Shown piece by piece: positions 38,101-46,457 of a DNA stretch of 57,555 nt. The translations under genes were made by a program, and so were the position numbers. The DNA is from Ignavibacteria bacterium (lineage in GTDB: Bacteria > Bacteroidota > Ignavibacteria > SZUA-365): NCBI GenBank assembly GCA_002869275.1, contig PKTF01000371.1:1-57555 (forward strand), written 5' to 3'. Each line of letters begins with the position of its first letter. The stretch's first letter is position 1. The notes beneath the pieces are model-generated. The model saw only the letters and a program-made list of their open reading frames with translations. It was not told the DNA's origin and ran no database searches.

Positions 38101-38363
38101 ACGGCACTGCCGGTCCGTCAAGCGATATCGACATCCTCGTCCACGTCGACTCCACTGACGAACAGATGGCCTGTCTCGACAACTGGTTCCGCGGCTGCGG
38201 CATGAGCATGGCAGAGATGAACTTCCTGCGCACCGGATACACGTCCGACAACCTCCTCGACGTGCATTACGTCACCGACGACGACATCGCCAACAGGTCG
38301 AGCTACGCCGTAAAAATCGATGCAATCACCGATGCGGCGAGGCTGTTGAGAAAACGGGAATAA
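35187..38363 (+). CDS. GAF-ATP-grasp-nucleotidyltransferase fusion protein, function unknown
   Basis: A 1058-residue cytoplasmic protein. Residues about 10-135 resemble the GAF-like sensor found before histidine kinases ('ELNCLYHVEEVLARP', 'IPPGWQFPDICRARI', 'DEGPFLQDERKLINTI'). An alpha-helical linker follows. The PPDK_N ATP-grasp part (from about 340) has 'GKLGGKSSGLF' (Lys349), 'PLIVRSSSLLEDSMSAAFSG' and 'LLQCRPQS'. The shared block has 'ILMGPGRWGSRGDIKLG' (Gly790) and 'FGTHFFQDL'. Residues about 955-1058 are a Pol-beta-type nucleotidyltransferase: Gly968-Ser969, then Asp980-x-Asp982. No swivel His or PEP barrel is present. ATG 35187 follows GGCAGGGG. It is divergent from GDH 3. Nucleotidylylation of a partner protein, by analogy to GlnE/GlnD control of nitrogen metabolism, is an inference. 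Confidence 0.88.
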   Translation: MKNKEKSLGDLLYALGERAKELNCLYHVEEVLARPETMLEEIFAEVIKAIPPGWQFPDICRARITFGGRSHTSVDFVETPWRLAADIMVHEKAEGRLEVFYTREVGPADEGPFLQDERKLINTITDRLGHHIQHQRMRNVFSEWQSLKEQLAEKKREEWKVILQMLRRTDQNLYTSISRKMLNRLCWAGIKNACDLMQRFGSKDNDQDDVFGESNVPRQREQLHHFITSSDEIYQIAAENLGEDEILSLIQKWIKDDKASFLVNTVENQHTSLSEIVDAIARYYHIFPEGIDLSPATEKGLRVSLIRRFFTDQLPYINVAKHFLDAHDFFELTKRTIFHQKSHGKLGGKSSGLFLAWHIIRKEAEASGRFQNVRIPKTRYITSDGILNFIHYNNLEEVFNQKYLDIEQVREEYPSIIQVFKNSYFSPEVIKGLSMALDEFGDNPLIVRSSSLLEDSMSAAFSGKYKSLFLANAGTKAQNLAALLDAIAEVYASTFGPDPIEYRAERGLLDFHEEMGIMIQEVVGTRVGKYLMPAWSGVAFSNNEFRWSPRIKREDGLIRLVPGLGTRAVDRIGDDYPVLLAPGQPNLRVNITPDEIVRYSPKKIDVINLEKETFETIDILDLLRESGNDYPAINTLVSQYDGDMIRQPFGFDLDFENDVYAVTFNGLISNTGFVKEIHEMLTLLQEKLNTPVDIEFASDGQNLYLLQCRPQSFTRHNIPSPIPQDIPRENTIFTANRYISNGTLPDVTHIVYVDPIRYSELRDRIDLVTIGRIVGKLNKLLPKRQFILMGPGRWGSRGDIKLGVSVTYSDINNTSLLVEIAREQGGYLPDLSFGTHFFQDLVEASIRYLPVYPDEPSVQFNEAFIKRSRNILPDILPDYANYADCVFVVDVPASTEDKVLHVLMNAELEQAIGYLDEPSNGTPEAPEATAPRQRTPDDHWEWRLRMTERIAADLDLDRYGVKALYVFGSTKNGTAGPSSDIDILVHVDSTDEQMACLDNWFRGCGMSMAEMNFLRTGYTSDNLLDVHYVTDDDIANRSSYAVKIDAITDAARLLRKRE

Positions 38364-38369
38364 TACGAT

Positions 38370-39230
38370 TCAACATAACTCCCGCTTCGCATCCTCAGGA
38401 TGCGCGGGATCGAAGCGCACGAGCGCGAGTTCGCGGCCGTTGTGGGCTGCGGAGTAGCACCAGCTGCGACCGATCTGCTCCTTCCATTCACCAGTGATGG
38501 AAGCGGATTCGTGGATGTGTCCGTGGAGGGTGATGAGGGGCTGGCGCTGCTCAATGAAACGCTTGATCGCGACGCTTCCGACATGCACATCCAGCGGAGC
38601 GTGGTCGATCATCTTGCCGTCGAGTGCGGCGCGGTCGAGTTTCGTCTTGTACGGGGGTGAATGAAACAGCATGATGGAGGAAGGGACGTCCATCTCTGCA
38701 GTCAGCTCTGCCAGGTCTTCCTGTATGGTACGGTAGCGCAGTTCGCGTGCATCCAGCGGAACAGAATGCCGGCCGTCTTCCGGTGCGATGCAGCCGGGTT
38801 CTAAGTAGCGTGATACGTCGTAGCGCTCCCAGTCTTTGCGCTGAAACGGCGTAGGCGGCACGTAGGCATACCCGCCAAGCGCATATTCTCGCCAGGGAAG
38901 GTTTGTATTGTGGAGATATGTCCACAGTCCCTTATAGCTCTCATCCAGGATCTGCGCCTCATGTACTCGCGGATCATCATTGCCGAAAATGAGGAACACA
39001 CGTGGATACCTCTCCCCCATCTCCTCCTTGAGCCTTCGAAACCTTACCGCAAAGTACTCGTCGATAAAATCCGTCACCGGCGGATAGAGGCCGGCAGCCG
39101 AACGCGCGTGTGAAGGCAGCAGGTCCCCGCCGAGAAAGACAGCGTCCGGCACCTCTTCCACGATGCGTGTGAAGAGCTGTTCATAGCGATGCTGGTGTCC
39201 GTGAAGATCGGAAACGAAGAAGCAGAGCAT
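38370..39230 (-). CDS. Calcineurin-like metallophosphoesterase
   Basis: A 286-residue protein with the full dimetal signature: 'SDLHGHQHRY', 'FLGGDLLPS', 'IFGNDDPRV', a His in 'LFHSPPYKT' and 'LHGHIHESAS'. No signal peptide, so cytoplasmic. The substrate (phosphodiester, phosphomonoester or nucleotide) cannot be told. It converges on the preceding fusion gene with a 6-nt gap. A hairpin (38389-38405) lies within its last codons without a T-run. Confidence 0.9.
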   Translation of the reverse strand: MLCFFVSDLHGHQHRYEQLFTRIVEEVPDAVFLGGDLLPSHARSAAGLYPPVTDFIDEYFAVRFRRLKEEMGERYPRVFLIFGNDDPRVHEAQILDESYKGLWTYLHNTNLPWREYALGGYAYVPPTPFQRKDWERYDVSRYLEPGCIAPEDGRHSVPLDARELRYRTIQEDLAELTAEMDVPSSIMLFHSPPYKTKLDRAALDGKMIDHAPLDVHVGSVAIKRFIEQRQPLITLHGHIHESASITGEWKEQIGRSWCYSAAHNGRELALVRFDPAHPEDAKRELC

Positions 39231-39239
39231 GGCGTGGCG

Positions 39240-39866
39240 TCAACGTCGGAACTGGAAATAGTAATGCAGTGAGAGCAGCGCCCAGGAATAGCCGTCGTTG
39301 TCGCTTCCGCGTTCGATGATATCCCATTCGTCTGTCGACGAGTACGTAACACCGAACAGTGCACGAATACCGAGTTTACGCCAGGAGATGACTTCCAGTC
39401 CCACCCCGGCTCCGTAAGCGAAATGCACCCCTGGAGAAGGATCCTGCAACGAGACACCGTCTCGCAATGTACTGTTGATGGAGAGGAGTCCACCCCGTGC
39501 CTGCAATATTGGGAACAGGCTTCCGCGCAGCAGCGGCGCACGCAGTTCGAAGAGCAGTCCGGCCTCGTAGAAATCGGTGTTGGACTCGAGCGCATACTGC
39601 GTCGAGCGCATCTTCCCCCCGCCACCGTAAAGACCTACCGCGATATTCCGATGCGTGATGTAGGCCGCCTCAGCGAAACCGATGGGACGGAAATGGTAAT
39701 GCTTGCTCTCCTTGGTGAGGTCCCCCCCGAGCACTCCGACACCGCCCGCAACACCCAGGCGCATCGATCGCAGCCGCGGGGCATAAGGATAGCCGCGCAT
39801 CTGTGCTTCTGCGGTCAGGGAAAGGAGAAGCGTAAACAGAAGTGCAAGAGAGAAAAGGTGTTTCAT
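39240..39866 (-). CDS. Outer-membrane beta-barrel protein
   Basis: A 208-residue protein with signal peptide MKHLFSLALLFTLLLSLTAEA. The mature part alternates short amphipathic strands ('GVAGGVGVLGGDLT', 'IAVGLYGGGGKM', 'FYEAGLLFELRAPL', 'FAYGAGVGLEVISW', 'RALFGVTYSS') and ends in 'LSLHYYFQFRR', typical of a small outer-membrane barrel. ATG 39866 is chosen because a signal peptide begins there; an open frame to 39989 overlaps the divergent nth start. No specific ligand can be assigned. Confidence 0.75.
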   Translation of the reverse strand: MKHLFSLALLFTLLLSLTAEAQMRGYPYAPRLRSMRLGVAGGVGVLGGDLTKESKHYHFRPIGFAEAAYITHRNIAVGLYGGGGKMRSTQYALESNTDFYEAGLLFELRAPLLRGSLFPILQARGGLLSINSTLRDGVSLQDPSPGVHFAYGAGVGLEVISWRKLGIRALFGVTYSSTDEWDIIERGSDNDGYSWALLSLHYYFQFRR

Positions 39867-39973
39867 AGAAATCCCGTACATTGACGTGAAACGGATCAGG
39901 CACCGGCGCGCTGTACGGCAGACATGCGATTGGTGAGCAGACTGATGTTGTGAGAGTATAAGCAAATCCGGCC

Positions 39974-40645
39974 ATGAGCGCAAAGACACCCCCGACCCTT
40001 TTTGAATCCGAATCCTTACCCGAAAAGAAAGCCCGCATGCGCAAGGTGCTGCGTGCGCTGAGAACGGAATTCCCTGTTCCCGCCTGTGCCCTGCTGCACG
40101 AGGACCCCTTCCAACTGTTGATCGCGACCATTCTCTCGGCGCAGTGCACTGATGAACGCGTGAACATGGTCACGCCCGACCTCTTCGCGAAATATTCCAC
40201 CGCAGAGGAAATGGCGCTTGCCCCGCAGGAAGAGATCGCCGAGATCATCCATAGCACGGGGTTCTACCAGAACAAGTCAAAGAACATCAAGGCCTGCTGC
40301 CAGGCGCTGGTGGAGCAACACAACGGTGAGGTACCGGGGACGATGGAGGAGTTGGTGGCTCTGCCCGGTGTGGGCAGGAAGACCGCCAACGTCGTGCTGG
40401 GTAACGCCTTCGGGGTGCCGGGGTATCCGGTGGACACCCACGTCCGCCGTATCGCCAATCTCATGGAGTTCACCGACTCCGAGAATCCAGAAATCATCGA
40501 GCAGCATCTCTGTGCGATCACCCCGAAGAAGTACTGGACCGACGCCAGCCACCTCCTCATCCTTCACGGACGCAAGACCTGTATCGCCCGACGGCCGCGG
40601 TGCGGGGAGTGCGGGGTACGGAAGTGGTGTCCGGCCGGGATCTGA
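39974..40645 (+). CDS. nth: Endonuclease III
   Basis: A 223-residue bifunctional DNA glycosylase/AP lyase that removes oxidised pyrimidines. The helix-hairpin-helix 'LPGVGRKTANVV' carries the catalytic Lys136, and 'YPVDTHVRR' the catalytic Asp154. The [4Fe-4S] cluster cysteines are C203, C210, C213 and C219 in the standard C-x6-C-x2-C-x5-C spacing. It is divergent from the barrel-protein gene. Confidence 0.96.
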   Translation: MSAKTPPTLFESESLPEKKARMRKVLRALRTEFPVPACALLHEDPFQLLIATILSAQCTDERVNMVTPDLFAKYSTAEEMALAPQEEIAEIIHSTGFYQNKSKNIKACCQALVEQHNGEVPGTMEELVALPGVGRKTANVVLGNAFGVPGYPVDTHVRRIANLMEFTDSENPEIIEQHLCAITPKKYWTDASHLLILHGRKTCIARRPRCGECGVRKWCPAGI

Positions 40646-40654
40646 GAACAGGGA

Positions 40655-40750
40655 TTAGAACAGATTACTCTGATGCCTTACAGGGATTACACGGATTTCG
40701 CAGAGGATTATAACACCCCCTCGTTCCAACGCTCCAGCGTTGGAACGAGG
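40655..40750. repeat. Dispersed-repeat-like segment with perfect hairpin
   Basis: A low-complexity segment with repeated GATTA/GGATT words ('GGATTAGAACAGATTAC...GGGATTACACGGATTTCGCAGAGGATTA') leads into a perfect 15-bp inverted repeat CCTCGTTCCAACGCT-CC-AGCGTTGGAACGAGG at 40719-40750. Hairpins of this TCGTTCC(A/C)ACGCT type are known as dispersed palindromic (REP-like) elements in many environmental genomes. No transposase is adjacent. The hairpin could also end the convergent nth and peptidase transcripts. Confidence 0.55.
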
Positions 40751-40765
40751 CTAAGGGCGCAAAAT

Positions 40766-41842
40766 CTACTCCGCCGACAACCGCAGCAACTCCACCACCA
40801 TCGTGAGGGCCTTCTCCATGTCTTCGATATGGATATGCTCCTCGGTGGAATGCTCGAGACGGGCGCCGATGCCGACGACGGCCATTTCGATGCCTTCGTT
40901 GTTGTAGATGGAGGCGTCGGTGAAGCCCGTAATGAACGTCGTGGTGGCTTCGACTCCAGCCACACGCAGGGCTTTCTTGGCCATCTCCACAGTCCAGCTG
41001 TCATCAGGAATATCGACTGCCTTGCAGAGGTTGTTGACCGTGATCTCCACGGTCGCGCCGATCGATTCGACTTCGCGCGTGATGATCTCGACCATTTCCT
41101 TCGAAAGTGCGTCGGCCTTGTCATGCGTCAGCGAACGGCACTCGGCCAGGAAGCTGGCACGATCAGGCACGCCGTTGCGGATGATGCCGCCTTCGATCAC
41201 GCCCACGTTGGCGGTGGTCTCTTCGTCGAGACGACCGAGGCGCAGCGCGCTGATGGCTTTTGATGCTGCAAGGATAGCAGAGATGCCTTTCTCCGGCTCC
41301 ATACCGGCATGCGCCGCACGCCCGGTGATGGCAACGTCAATGGCGAAGTACGAGGGACCGCCGATTACGATGGTGTCCAGCGTGTCGTTGTCGAGCAAGA
41401 AGCCCTTTTTCGCTGTGAGTTTTGAATAGTCGAGGTTTTTCACTCCCAGCAATCCGACTTCCTCCTGCCGGCTGATGGCGACCTCCACCGGGGGACGCAC
41501 CTCTGCGATGCGCAGCGCTTCGAGCATCTCGGCGATGCCGGCCTTGTCGTCCGCAGCGAGAATGGTGTCGCCCTTGGAGCGAATGACACCGTCCGCCAGG
41601 ACAGGTTCGATGCCCACACCGGGCTTGACCGTGTCGGCGTGACAGGAGAGCAGAATCGGGTCCTTCCCTTCACAGCCTTTCGCAGGGAAACGCGCGATGA
41701 GATTCCCATAATCATCGGTCTCTGCCTCGCCGCCGAGCGCTTCGAATTCCTTTTTCAGGTACGCGATCATCTCAGCTTCCTCGCCGGATTCTGATGGAAT
41801 ACGTACCATTTCCATGAACTGCTTGATCATGCGTTCAGACAT
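40766..41842 (-). CDS. Peptidase T-like M20 family metallopeptidase
   Basis: A 358-residue di-zinc exopeptidase of the PepT-like subgroup. Metal ligands: His and Asp in 'LSCHADTVKPG', bridging Asp in 'AADDKAGIA', the Glu-Glu pair in 'SRQEEVGLLG', Asp in 'LLDNDTLD' and a late His in 'HSTEEHIHIEDM'. The lid domain (about 170-285) includes 'GRAAHAGMEPEKG'. It probably releases N-terminal residues from short peptides in the cytoplasm. Complete, with a normal family length. Confidence 0.88.
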   Translation of the reverse strand: MSERMIKQFMEMVRIPSESGEEAEMIAYLKKEFEALGGEAETDDYGNLIARFPAKGCEGKDPILLSCHADTVKPGVGIEPVLADGVIRSKGDTILAADDKAGIAEMLEALRIAEVRPPVEVAISRQEEVGLLGVKNLDYSKLTAKKGFLLDNDTLDTIVIGGPSYFAIDVAITGRAAHAGMEPEKGISAILAASKAISALRLGRLDEETTANVGVIEGGIIRNGVPDRASFLAECRSLTHDKADALSKEMVEIITREVESIGATVEITVNNLCKAVDIPDDSWTVEMAKKALRVAGVEATTTFITGFTDASIYNNEGIEMAVVGIGARLEHSTEEHIHIEDMEKALTMVVELLRLSAE

Positions 41843-41892
41843 AACAACCTCGTTTCACGATGAAATATGATTTCGCTTTTCTCTGTCCGTTA

Positions 41893-42756
41893 TCAGTCGA
41901 AGGTAACAACGATCTCGTCGTCGATATCGAACTTGATGCCTTCGATACCCTTCAGAACTTCCTGTGCGGCTGCCGGACTCATCTCCTCGCTCTTTTCGAG
42001 AACTTTCAATGCCTCGGGATTGTCGAGCATCTGATCAAAGTTGAAGTCGATGAGCGTGATGGTGGAGCCATCAACGAACTGCGCATTCGTTTCCTCGATA
42101 TCGCCATTGACCTTGATGGCCAGAGTCATGCGCATACCACGGAATAATTCCTTCATCTGCTCAAATTCCATGTCACTCTCACCGGGTTCATCGCTCTGCT
42201 CATCTTCAGGCATGTCCTCGGTTATTTCTTCCTCGATCTCCTCTTCCTCGATGAACGGCTTGATCACAAGTCGCGCCGGCGATCCGGGAGTAAACTGGAA
42301 GTGGATACGCTCTTCCTTCTCCTCAGCGCTCTGCTCCTCGCCCGGCATGTCGGGAAGAGCGGATCCCGGATTCTGGTCCATGTTGATCGCGTTGATGTCG
42401 TCGAACGTAAAGCGTGCAGAGTATCCCGTCCCTGTGGCGGATTCCACTTCCTCGTAGGAGACAAGCTTGACGCCGGCGCCCATCTTCTCTGCACGCTCGG
42501 CAACATCGTCCTCGCTGAACATGGAGAACGGTTCAGCCTGCTCAACAGGCTCATCGGAATCTTCCTCTTCACCCTCGACCTTGAATGCGTCGCCCATTCC
42601 TTCCAGCATACCGATGACCATCTTGTTCATCAGCATGCGTTCTTCGATCGTCCCGCTGCCGTCGCTGTTGACTGACACCAGCATCTGCGTCTCGATGCAG
42701 CCGCTCACTGTCAGTCCGAGCATTGCCAGGAGTACTGTATAAAAAACTCGGTTCAT
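41893..42756 (-). CDS. Highly acidic lipoprotein, function unknown
   Basis: A 287-residue protein with signal peptide and lipobox 'LTVSGC' (Cys at about residue 20). The start of the mature part, 'SVNSDGSGTIEERMLMNK', resembles lipoproteins with a LppM-like domain that respond to 'G-S-G'. Two strongly acidic stretches follow: 'EGEEEDSDEPVEQ' near residue 60 and a longer run near 175-195 of Glu/Asp. The hydrophobic 'MLMNKMVIGMLEGM' segment lies between. GGAGG is 6 nt before ATG 42756, so an upstream start at 42810 is rejected. No family is certain. Confidence 0.75.
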   Translation of the reverse strand: MNRVFYTVLLAMLGLTVSGCIETQMLVSVNSDGSGTIEERMLMNKMVIGMLEGMGDAFKVEGEEEDSDEPVEQAEPFSMFSEDDVAERAEKMGAGVKLVSYEEVESATGTGYSARFTFDDINAINMDQNPGSALPDMPGEEQSAEEKEERIHFQFTPGSPARLVIKPFIEEEEIEEEITEDMPEDEQSDEPGESDMEFEQMKELFRGMRMTLAIKVNGDIEETNAQFVDGSTITLIDFNFDQMLDNPEALKVLEKSEEMSPAAAQEVLKGIEGIKFDIDDEIVVTFD

Positions 42757-42831
42757 GATACCTCCGTTATTGACATTGTTCGAGTTGTACAAGTTCATGC
42801 AATATAGCACGAGAAGAATCTGCGCGATGCA

Positions 42832-44565
42832 TCAATGTGTCGAGTCCTCTGAATTGACCAGGTAGCGCTTGATTTTCTGTGTCGTCGTTTTCTCAAATTC
42901 GGTTTCACGGACCACGACGTCGCGGATCTGCTTGTGCGCCGGCAGCCTGCTGTTGAGCGCACGCAATTCGTTCTGCAGAAGTTCCTGCACATACTCAGGC
43001 GTGACGTCCTTCGCCGCCTTTTCCGCGTGCTCATACACCACATTGGCATCGGGCACGATCATCACGGCAATTCGCTCGTCACCGTCTTCGCCCTTCTTTC
43101 CGTATACAACGCATTCGAGTACAGCAGGAATACGATTGACCTCGTCTTCCATTTCCTCGGGAAACACGTTTTCTCCGTTCCGCGCAATAATCACGTTTTT
43201 CTTCCGGCCGTTGATATGCAGGAAGCCGTCTTCGTCCACATATCCGAAGTCGCCGGTACGGAACCATCCATCCTGCAGCACCTCACGCGTGCCGGTTTCA
43301 TTTTTATAGTAGCCCTGCATCACGCTGTCGCCGGCGACCACGATCTCGCCGCGGCCTCTGGAATCCGGATCGTCGATGCGAATGCTCACGCCCGGCAGGG
43401 GCACGCCGGCTGCTTCGTCTTTGAATCTGTACAGGCGATTGAGCGCGAGGATGGGACTGGTCTCCGTCAGGCCATAGCCCTGAAGAAAGCTGAATCCGAG
43501 CGCCCGAAATCCGCGTGAAACCTCCACGTCCGGTGCCGCGCCTCCCGCGATGAGAATACGGATGGCACCACCGAACTGCGCGTGTACTTCACTGAACACC
43601 TTTCGCCGCACGCCGCTCACGCCCGCACGCTCGAGCATGCCGGTGATGGCCTGCAGAGGGCGTATAATCGCCGCCGTGAGTTTCTTCTCTGAGATCGCCT
43701 GCATGATGCGGCGGTACATCTTGTCGAACAGCAAGGGAACACCCAGCAGAATCGTGGGCTTGACACTACGCATGTCTTCGGCCACGGTTTTCAGCGACCT
43801 CGCGTAATGCGCCGAGGCGCCCTGTACTAGCGGACACAAAAAACCGCAGGTACATTCATAGGTATGGTGCATCGGAAGAACAGAAAGGAAACGGTCTTCC
43901 TTGAGGATCTCCAGCATCTGCAGCATGGCACGAAGGTTGGTACTGATGTTTCTCTGAGAAAGCATCACGCCCTTCGCACGTCCCATCGAACCCGAGGTAA
44001 ACACGAGAATGGAAAGCGCTTCGGGATCGACCTTCGGAAATGCCGATGCGTCCATTGTCAGCTCCACGCCCTCGATCATGGCCTTCATCGATCGCACCGC
44101 ACCGCGAACAGCGGTGATGTCCATATCCACCAGGAACTCCAGGCCTTTGACATCGTGAAGAAAGGATTCGAACATGTCGCGATAGGATTCGGAAAACACG
44201 GCCGCCCGGGCATCCGAAGCGTGCAGGATGGTGAGGATTTCATTTTCCTGAAGATTCCTGTCGATGGGTACTGCGACGCAGTTGAATGTGGTGATGGCAA
44301 GGTAGGCGATGCCCCACTGCACACGGTTTTCTGCAATCACTGCGACATGATCGCGCTCCCTGATTCCCATCTGCTTCAGCGCGGCGCCGAACCGCAGGAC
44401 GTTCTCGAACAGCTGCGCGTAGGTCACCTGCTGAATCGGCGTGGGATTGAGGTCGGCCAGCGCGATTCGATCGGGATGCTCGTGAAGACCGTTCAGCAGG
44501 ATATCCTGGAACTGCCGTATTTCCGGTACGGTGTAGAGCGGATACTCTTCCATCGTTGTTTTCAT
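42832..44565 (-). CDS. AMP-dependent acyl-CoA synthetase (long-chain fatty acid-CoA ligase type)
   Basis: A 577-residue adenylate-forming enzyme. Core motifs: 'LVFTSGSMGRAKGVMLSQRNI' (phosphate loop), 'LPMHHTYECTCGFLCPL', 'GYGLTETSPILALN', 'GWFRTGDFGYVDEDGFLHINGRKKN' and the C-terminal region with the hinge 'NGENVFPEEMEDEV'. It likely activates fatty acids as acyl-AMP then acyl-CoA (or transfers them to an acyl carrier). No transmembrane helix. It follows the ZIP gene in the leftward direction and may be cotranscribed. Confidence 0.9.
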   Translation of the reverse strand: MKTTMEEYPLYTVPEIRQFQDILLNGLHEHPDRIALADLNPTPIQQVTYAQLFENVLRFGAALKQMGIRERDHVAVIAENRVQWGIAYLAITTFNCVAVPIDRNLQENEILTILHASDARAAVFSESYRDMFESFLHDVKGLEFLVDMDITAVRGAVRSMKAMIEGVELTMDASAFPKVDPEALSILVFTSGSMGRAKGVMLSQRNISTNLRAMLQMLEILKEDRFLSVLPMHHTYECTCGFLCPLVQGASAHYARSLKTVAEDMRSVKPTILLGVPLLFDKMYRRIMQAISEKKLTAAIIRPLQAITGMLERAGVSGVRRKVFSEVHAQFGGAIRILIAGGAAPDVEVSRGFRALGFSFLQGYGLTETSPILALNRLYRFKDEAAGVPLPGVSIRIDDPDSRGRGEIVVAGDSVMQGYYKNETGTREVLQDGWFRTGDFGYVDEDGFLHINGRKKNVIIARNGENVFPEEMEDEVNRIPAVLECVVYGKKGEDGDERIAVMIVPDANVVYEHAEKAAKDVTPEYVQELLQNELRALNSRLPAHKQIRDVVVRETEFEKTTTQKIKRYLVNSEDSTH

Positions 44566-44610
44566 GATTTCTCCAGGTGCGTGTATTCTTCAGTACGTTC
44601 GCTTGCGGGA

Positions 44611-45423
44611 TCACACAAACATCAGCAGCGAGAAGGCCATGACCACCATTCCTCCAATCAGTCCGTAAATGGAAAGATGGTGCTCACCATATTCACGTGC
44701 GCCGGGCAGCAGTTCGTCCAGCGAGATGAAGACCATGATTCCGGCCACCGAAGCGAATACGATTCCAAAAATGATGTCGGAGAAGAACTGCATGAGAATA
44801 AAGTAACCGATCAGAGCGCCAACAGGTTCGGCCAGTCCCGAACTGAAGGACAGCAGAAAGGCCTTTCTCCGCTTTCCGGTTGCATAAAAAATTGGAATGG
44901 ATACCGCGATCCCTTCAGGAATGTTATGCACGGCGATGGCCACTGCGATGGGAATACCGAGTGCGGGATCTTCCACGGCGGAAAGGAAGGTCGCGAGGCC
45001 TTCGGGGAAGTTATGGATCGCAATCGCGATGGCGGAAAACACACCCGTGCGCATCAGTCGGCTCATGTCGGGAGTCGAACCGTTTGCCGGGATATCCTCG
45101 ACCTTGCGCATTTCATGCGGATTGTCGGCGGAAGGAACAAGTTTATCAATGATGGCGATGACGGCGATACCACCGAAAAAACCTCCAACAGTGGCCCAGT
45201 TGCCGTCAACAACACCAAGTGCTTCGATGAGGGAGTCCTTGGCCTTGACGAAAATCTCGACCATGGAGACGTAGATCATGACCCCTGCTGAAAAGCCCAT
45301 GGCGAGTGACAGGAATTTCGTATTCGTGCGTTTCGCAAAGAATGCGAGCGCGCTGCCGATGCCGGTGGAGAGTCCGGCGAACACCGTCAGTAAAAAAGCA
45401 AAAAGTATGTTGGGACTGTCCAT
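44611..45423 (-). CDS. ZIP family divalent metal transporter (ZupT-like)
   Basis: A 270-residue inner-membrane protein with eight hydrophobic segments. The metal-binding helices show '[17 protein letters not shown]' and '[18 protein letters not shown]', the HNxPEG pair diagnostic of ZupT-like ZIP importers of Zn2+/Fe2+/Mn2+. The gene lies 12 nt after a CDF exporter gene, so the importer and exporter of the same metal class share a transcript. Confidence 0.92.
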   Translation of the reverse strand: MDSPNILFAFLLTVFAGLSTGIGSALAFFAKRTNTKFLSLAMGFSAGVMIYVSMVEIFVKAKDSLIEALGVVDGNWATVGGFFGGIAVIAIIDKLVPSADNPHEMRKVEDIPANGSTPDMSRLMRTGVFSAIAIAIHNFPEGLATFLSAVEDPALGIPIAVAIAVHNIPEGIAVSIPIFYATGKRRKAFLLSFSSGLAEPVGALIGYFILMQFFSDIIFGIVFASVAGIMVFISLDELLPGAREYGEHHLSIYGLIGGMVVMAFSLLMFV

Positions 45424-45435
45424 TGCGTCTCCGGG

Positions 45436-46365
45436 TCAGTGCTCGTGTTCCGTAAGCGGTGAGGACGTATTCGAAGAAGTTTCCATCAAGCACTTCTCGT
45501 CCTCGTACTCGATTTCTATGGTAAGATGTTCGATGTCCATTCCGTCAACCAATCCCTTCACCGCCCGCTTGATCTCGACGACTTCCGCGGTTGAGCTGGA
45601 TCGGTCAACAACAATGTGCGCAGAAAGCACATGCCGCGCACCATCGAGGGACCAGATATGCATGTGATGGACAGAGCGAACGCGTGACAGGCGGCAGATT
45701 TCCGATTCGAGATTCTCGATGTCCACATCATCCGGTACAGCCTGCAGAAACAGCGCGATGGTTTTATTGAAGTTCACAAACACGTTGTAATACAGGATGT
45801 ACGAAGCAATGGCCAGCGACATCAGAGCATCCAGCACGGGCAGATGCCAGAACTGCATGATGATACTGGCAATAAGCACGGCGATCCAGCCGAGCACGTC
45901 CTCGATGAGATGCCATGCCACCACGCGTGCGTTCATTGACTTGCTGTTGCGCAGGCGCAGTACGGCCACGCCATTGAGTATCACACCCGCGATGGCGAAC
46001 CACATCATACCTTCGGCGTTCGGGTTCAGCGGATTGGCGATGCGGGGAATCGCCTCGAAGATGATGAACATCGATCCCGCGATGAGAATCACCGCGTTGA
46101 GCAGTGCGCCGAGCAGTGAAAATCGCTGATAACCGTAGGAAAAACGTTCGTTGCTTTCTTTTTTCGAATACCTCTCAAGAAACCAGCTCAATCCGAGGAT
46201 CATGCTGTCGCCGAAATCGTGCAGCGCATCAGAGAGAATCGCCAGGCTGTTCGTCCACAAACCACCGATAATCTCGGCGATGGCGAAGAGCAGGTTCAGG
46301 AAAAACGCGAAGCGAATGTCGCTGCTGCTCTCAGCATGATGATGGTGGTCATGACCGTGTCCCAT
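45436..46365 (-). CDS. Cation diffusion facilitator (CDF) metal exporter
   Basis: A 309-residue membrane protein with six predicted helices and a His-rich N-terminus (MGHGHDHHHHAES). The zinc site is 'LSDALHDFGDS' in helix 2 and 'WHLIEDVLGW' in helix 5 (HxxxD each). The C-terminal cytoplasmic domain contains 'HHMHIWSLDG', a regulatory metal-binding fold, and ends in a His-containing tail 'SSPLTEHEH'. It most likely pumps out Zn2+ (or Co2+/Cd2+) in exchange for protons. Confidence 0.93.
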   Translation of the reverse strand: MGHGHDHHHHAESSSDIRFAFFLNLLFAIAEIIGGLWTNSLAILSDALHDFGDSMILGLSWFLERYSKKESNERFSYGYQRFSLLGALLNAVILIAGSMFIIFEAIPRIANPLNPNAEGMMWFAIAGVILNGVAVLRLRNSKSMNARVVAWHLIEDVLGWIAVLIASIIMQFWHLPVLDALMSLAIASYILYYNVFVNFNKTIALFLQAVPDDVDIENLESEICRLSRVRSVHHMHIWSLDGARHVLSAHIVVDRSSSTAEVVEIKRAVKGLVDGMDIEHLTIEIEYEDEKCLMETSSNTSSPLTEHEH

Positions 46366-46457
46366 CAGCTATCTGTCCCATGTACGAACGATTGAGGCAT
46401 GCGCATAAGGTACGAATTCATCGTGACCGTCCCAATATCCCTGGCCCGGGAACAGGG

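Noticed and set aside
38382-38409. Hairpin at the end of the metallophosphoesterase gene as terminator of fusion gene 3
   Set aside because: The stem is real but lies within codons of the opposite gene, has an asymmetric loop and no T-run on the plus strand.
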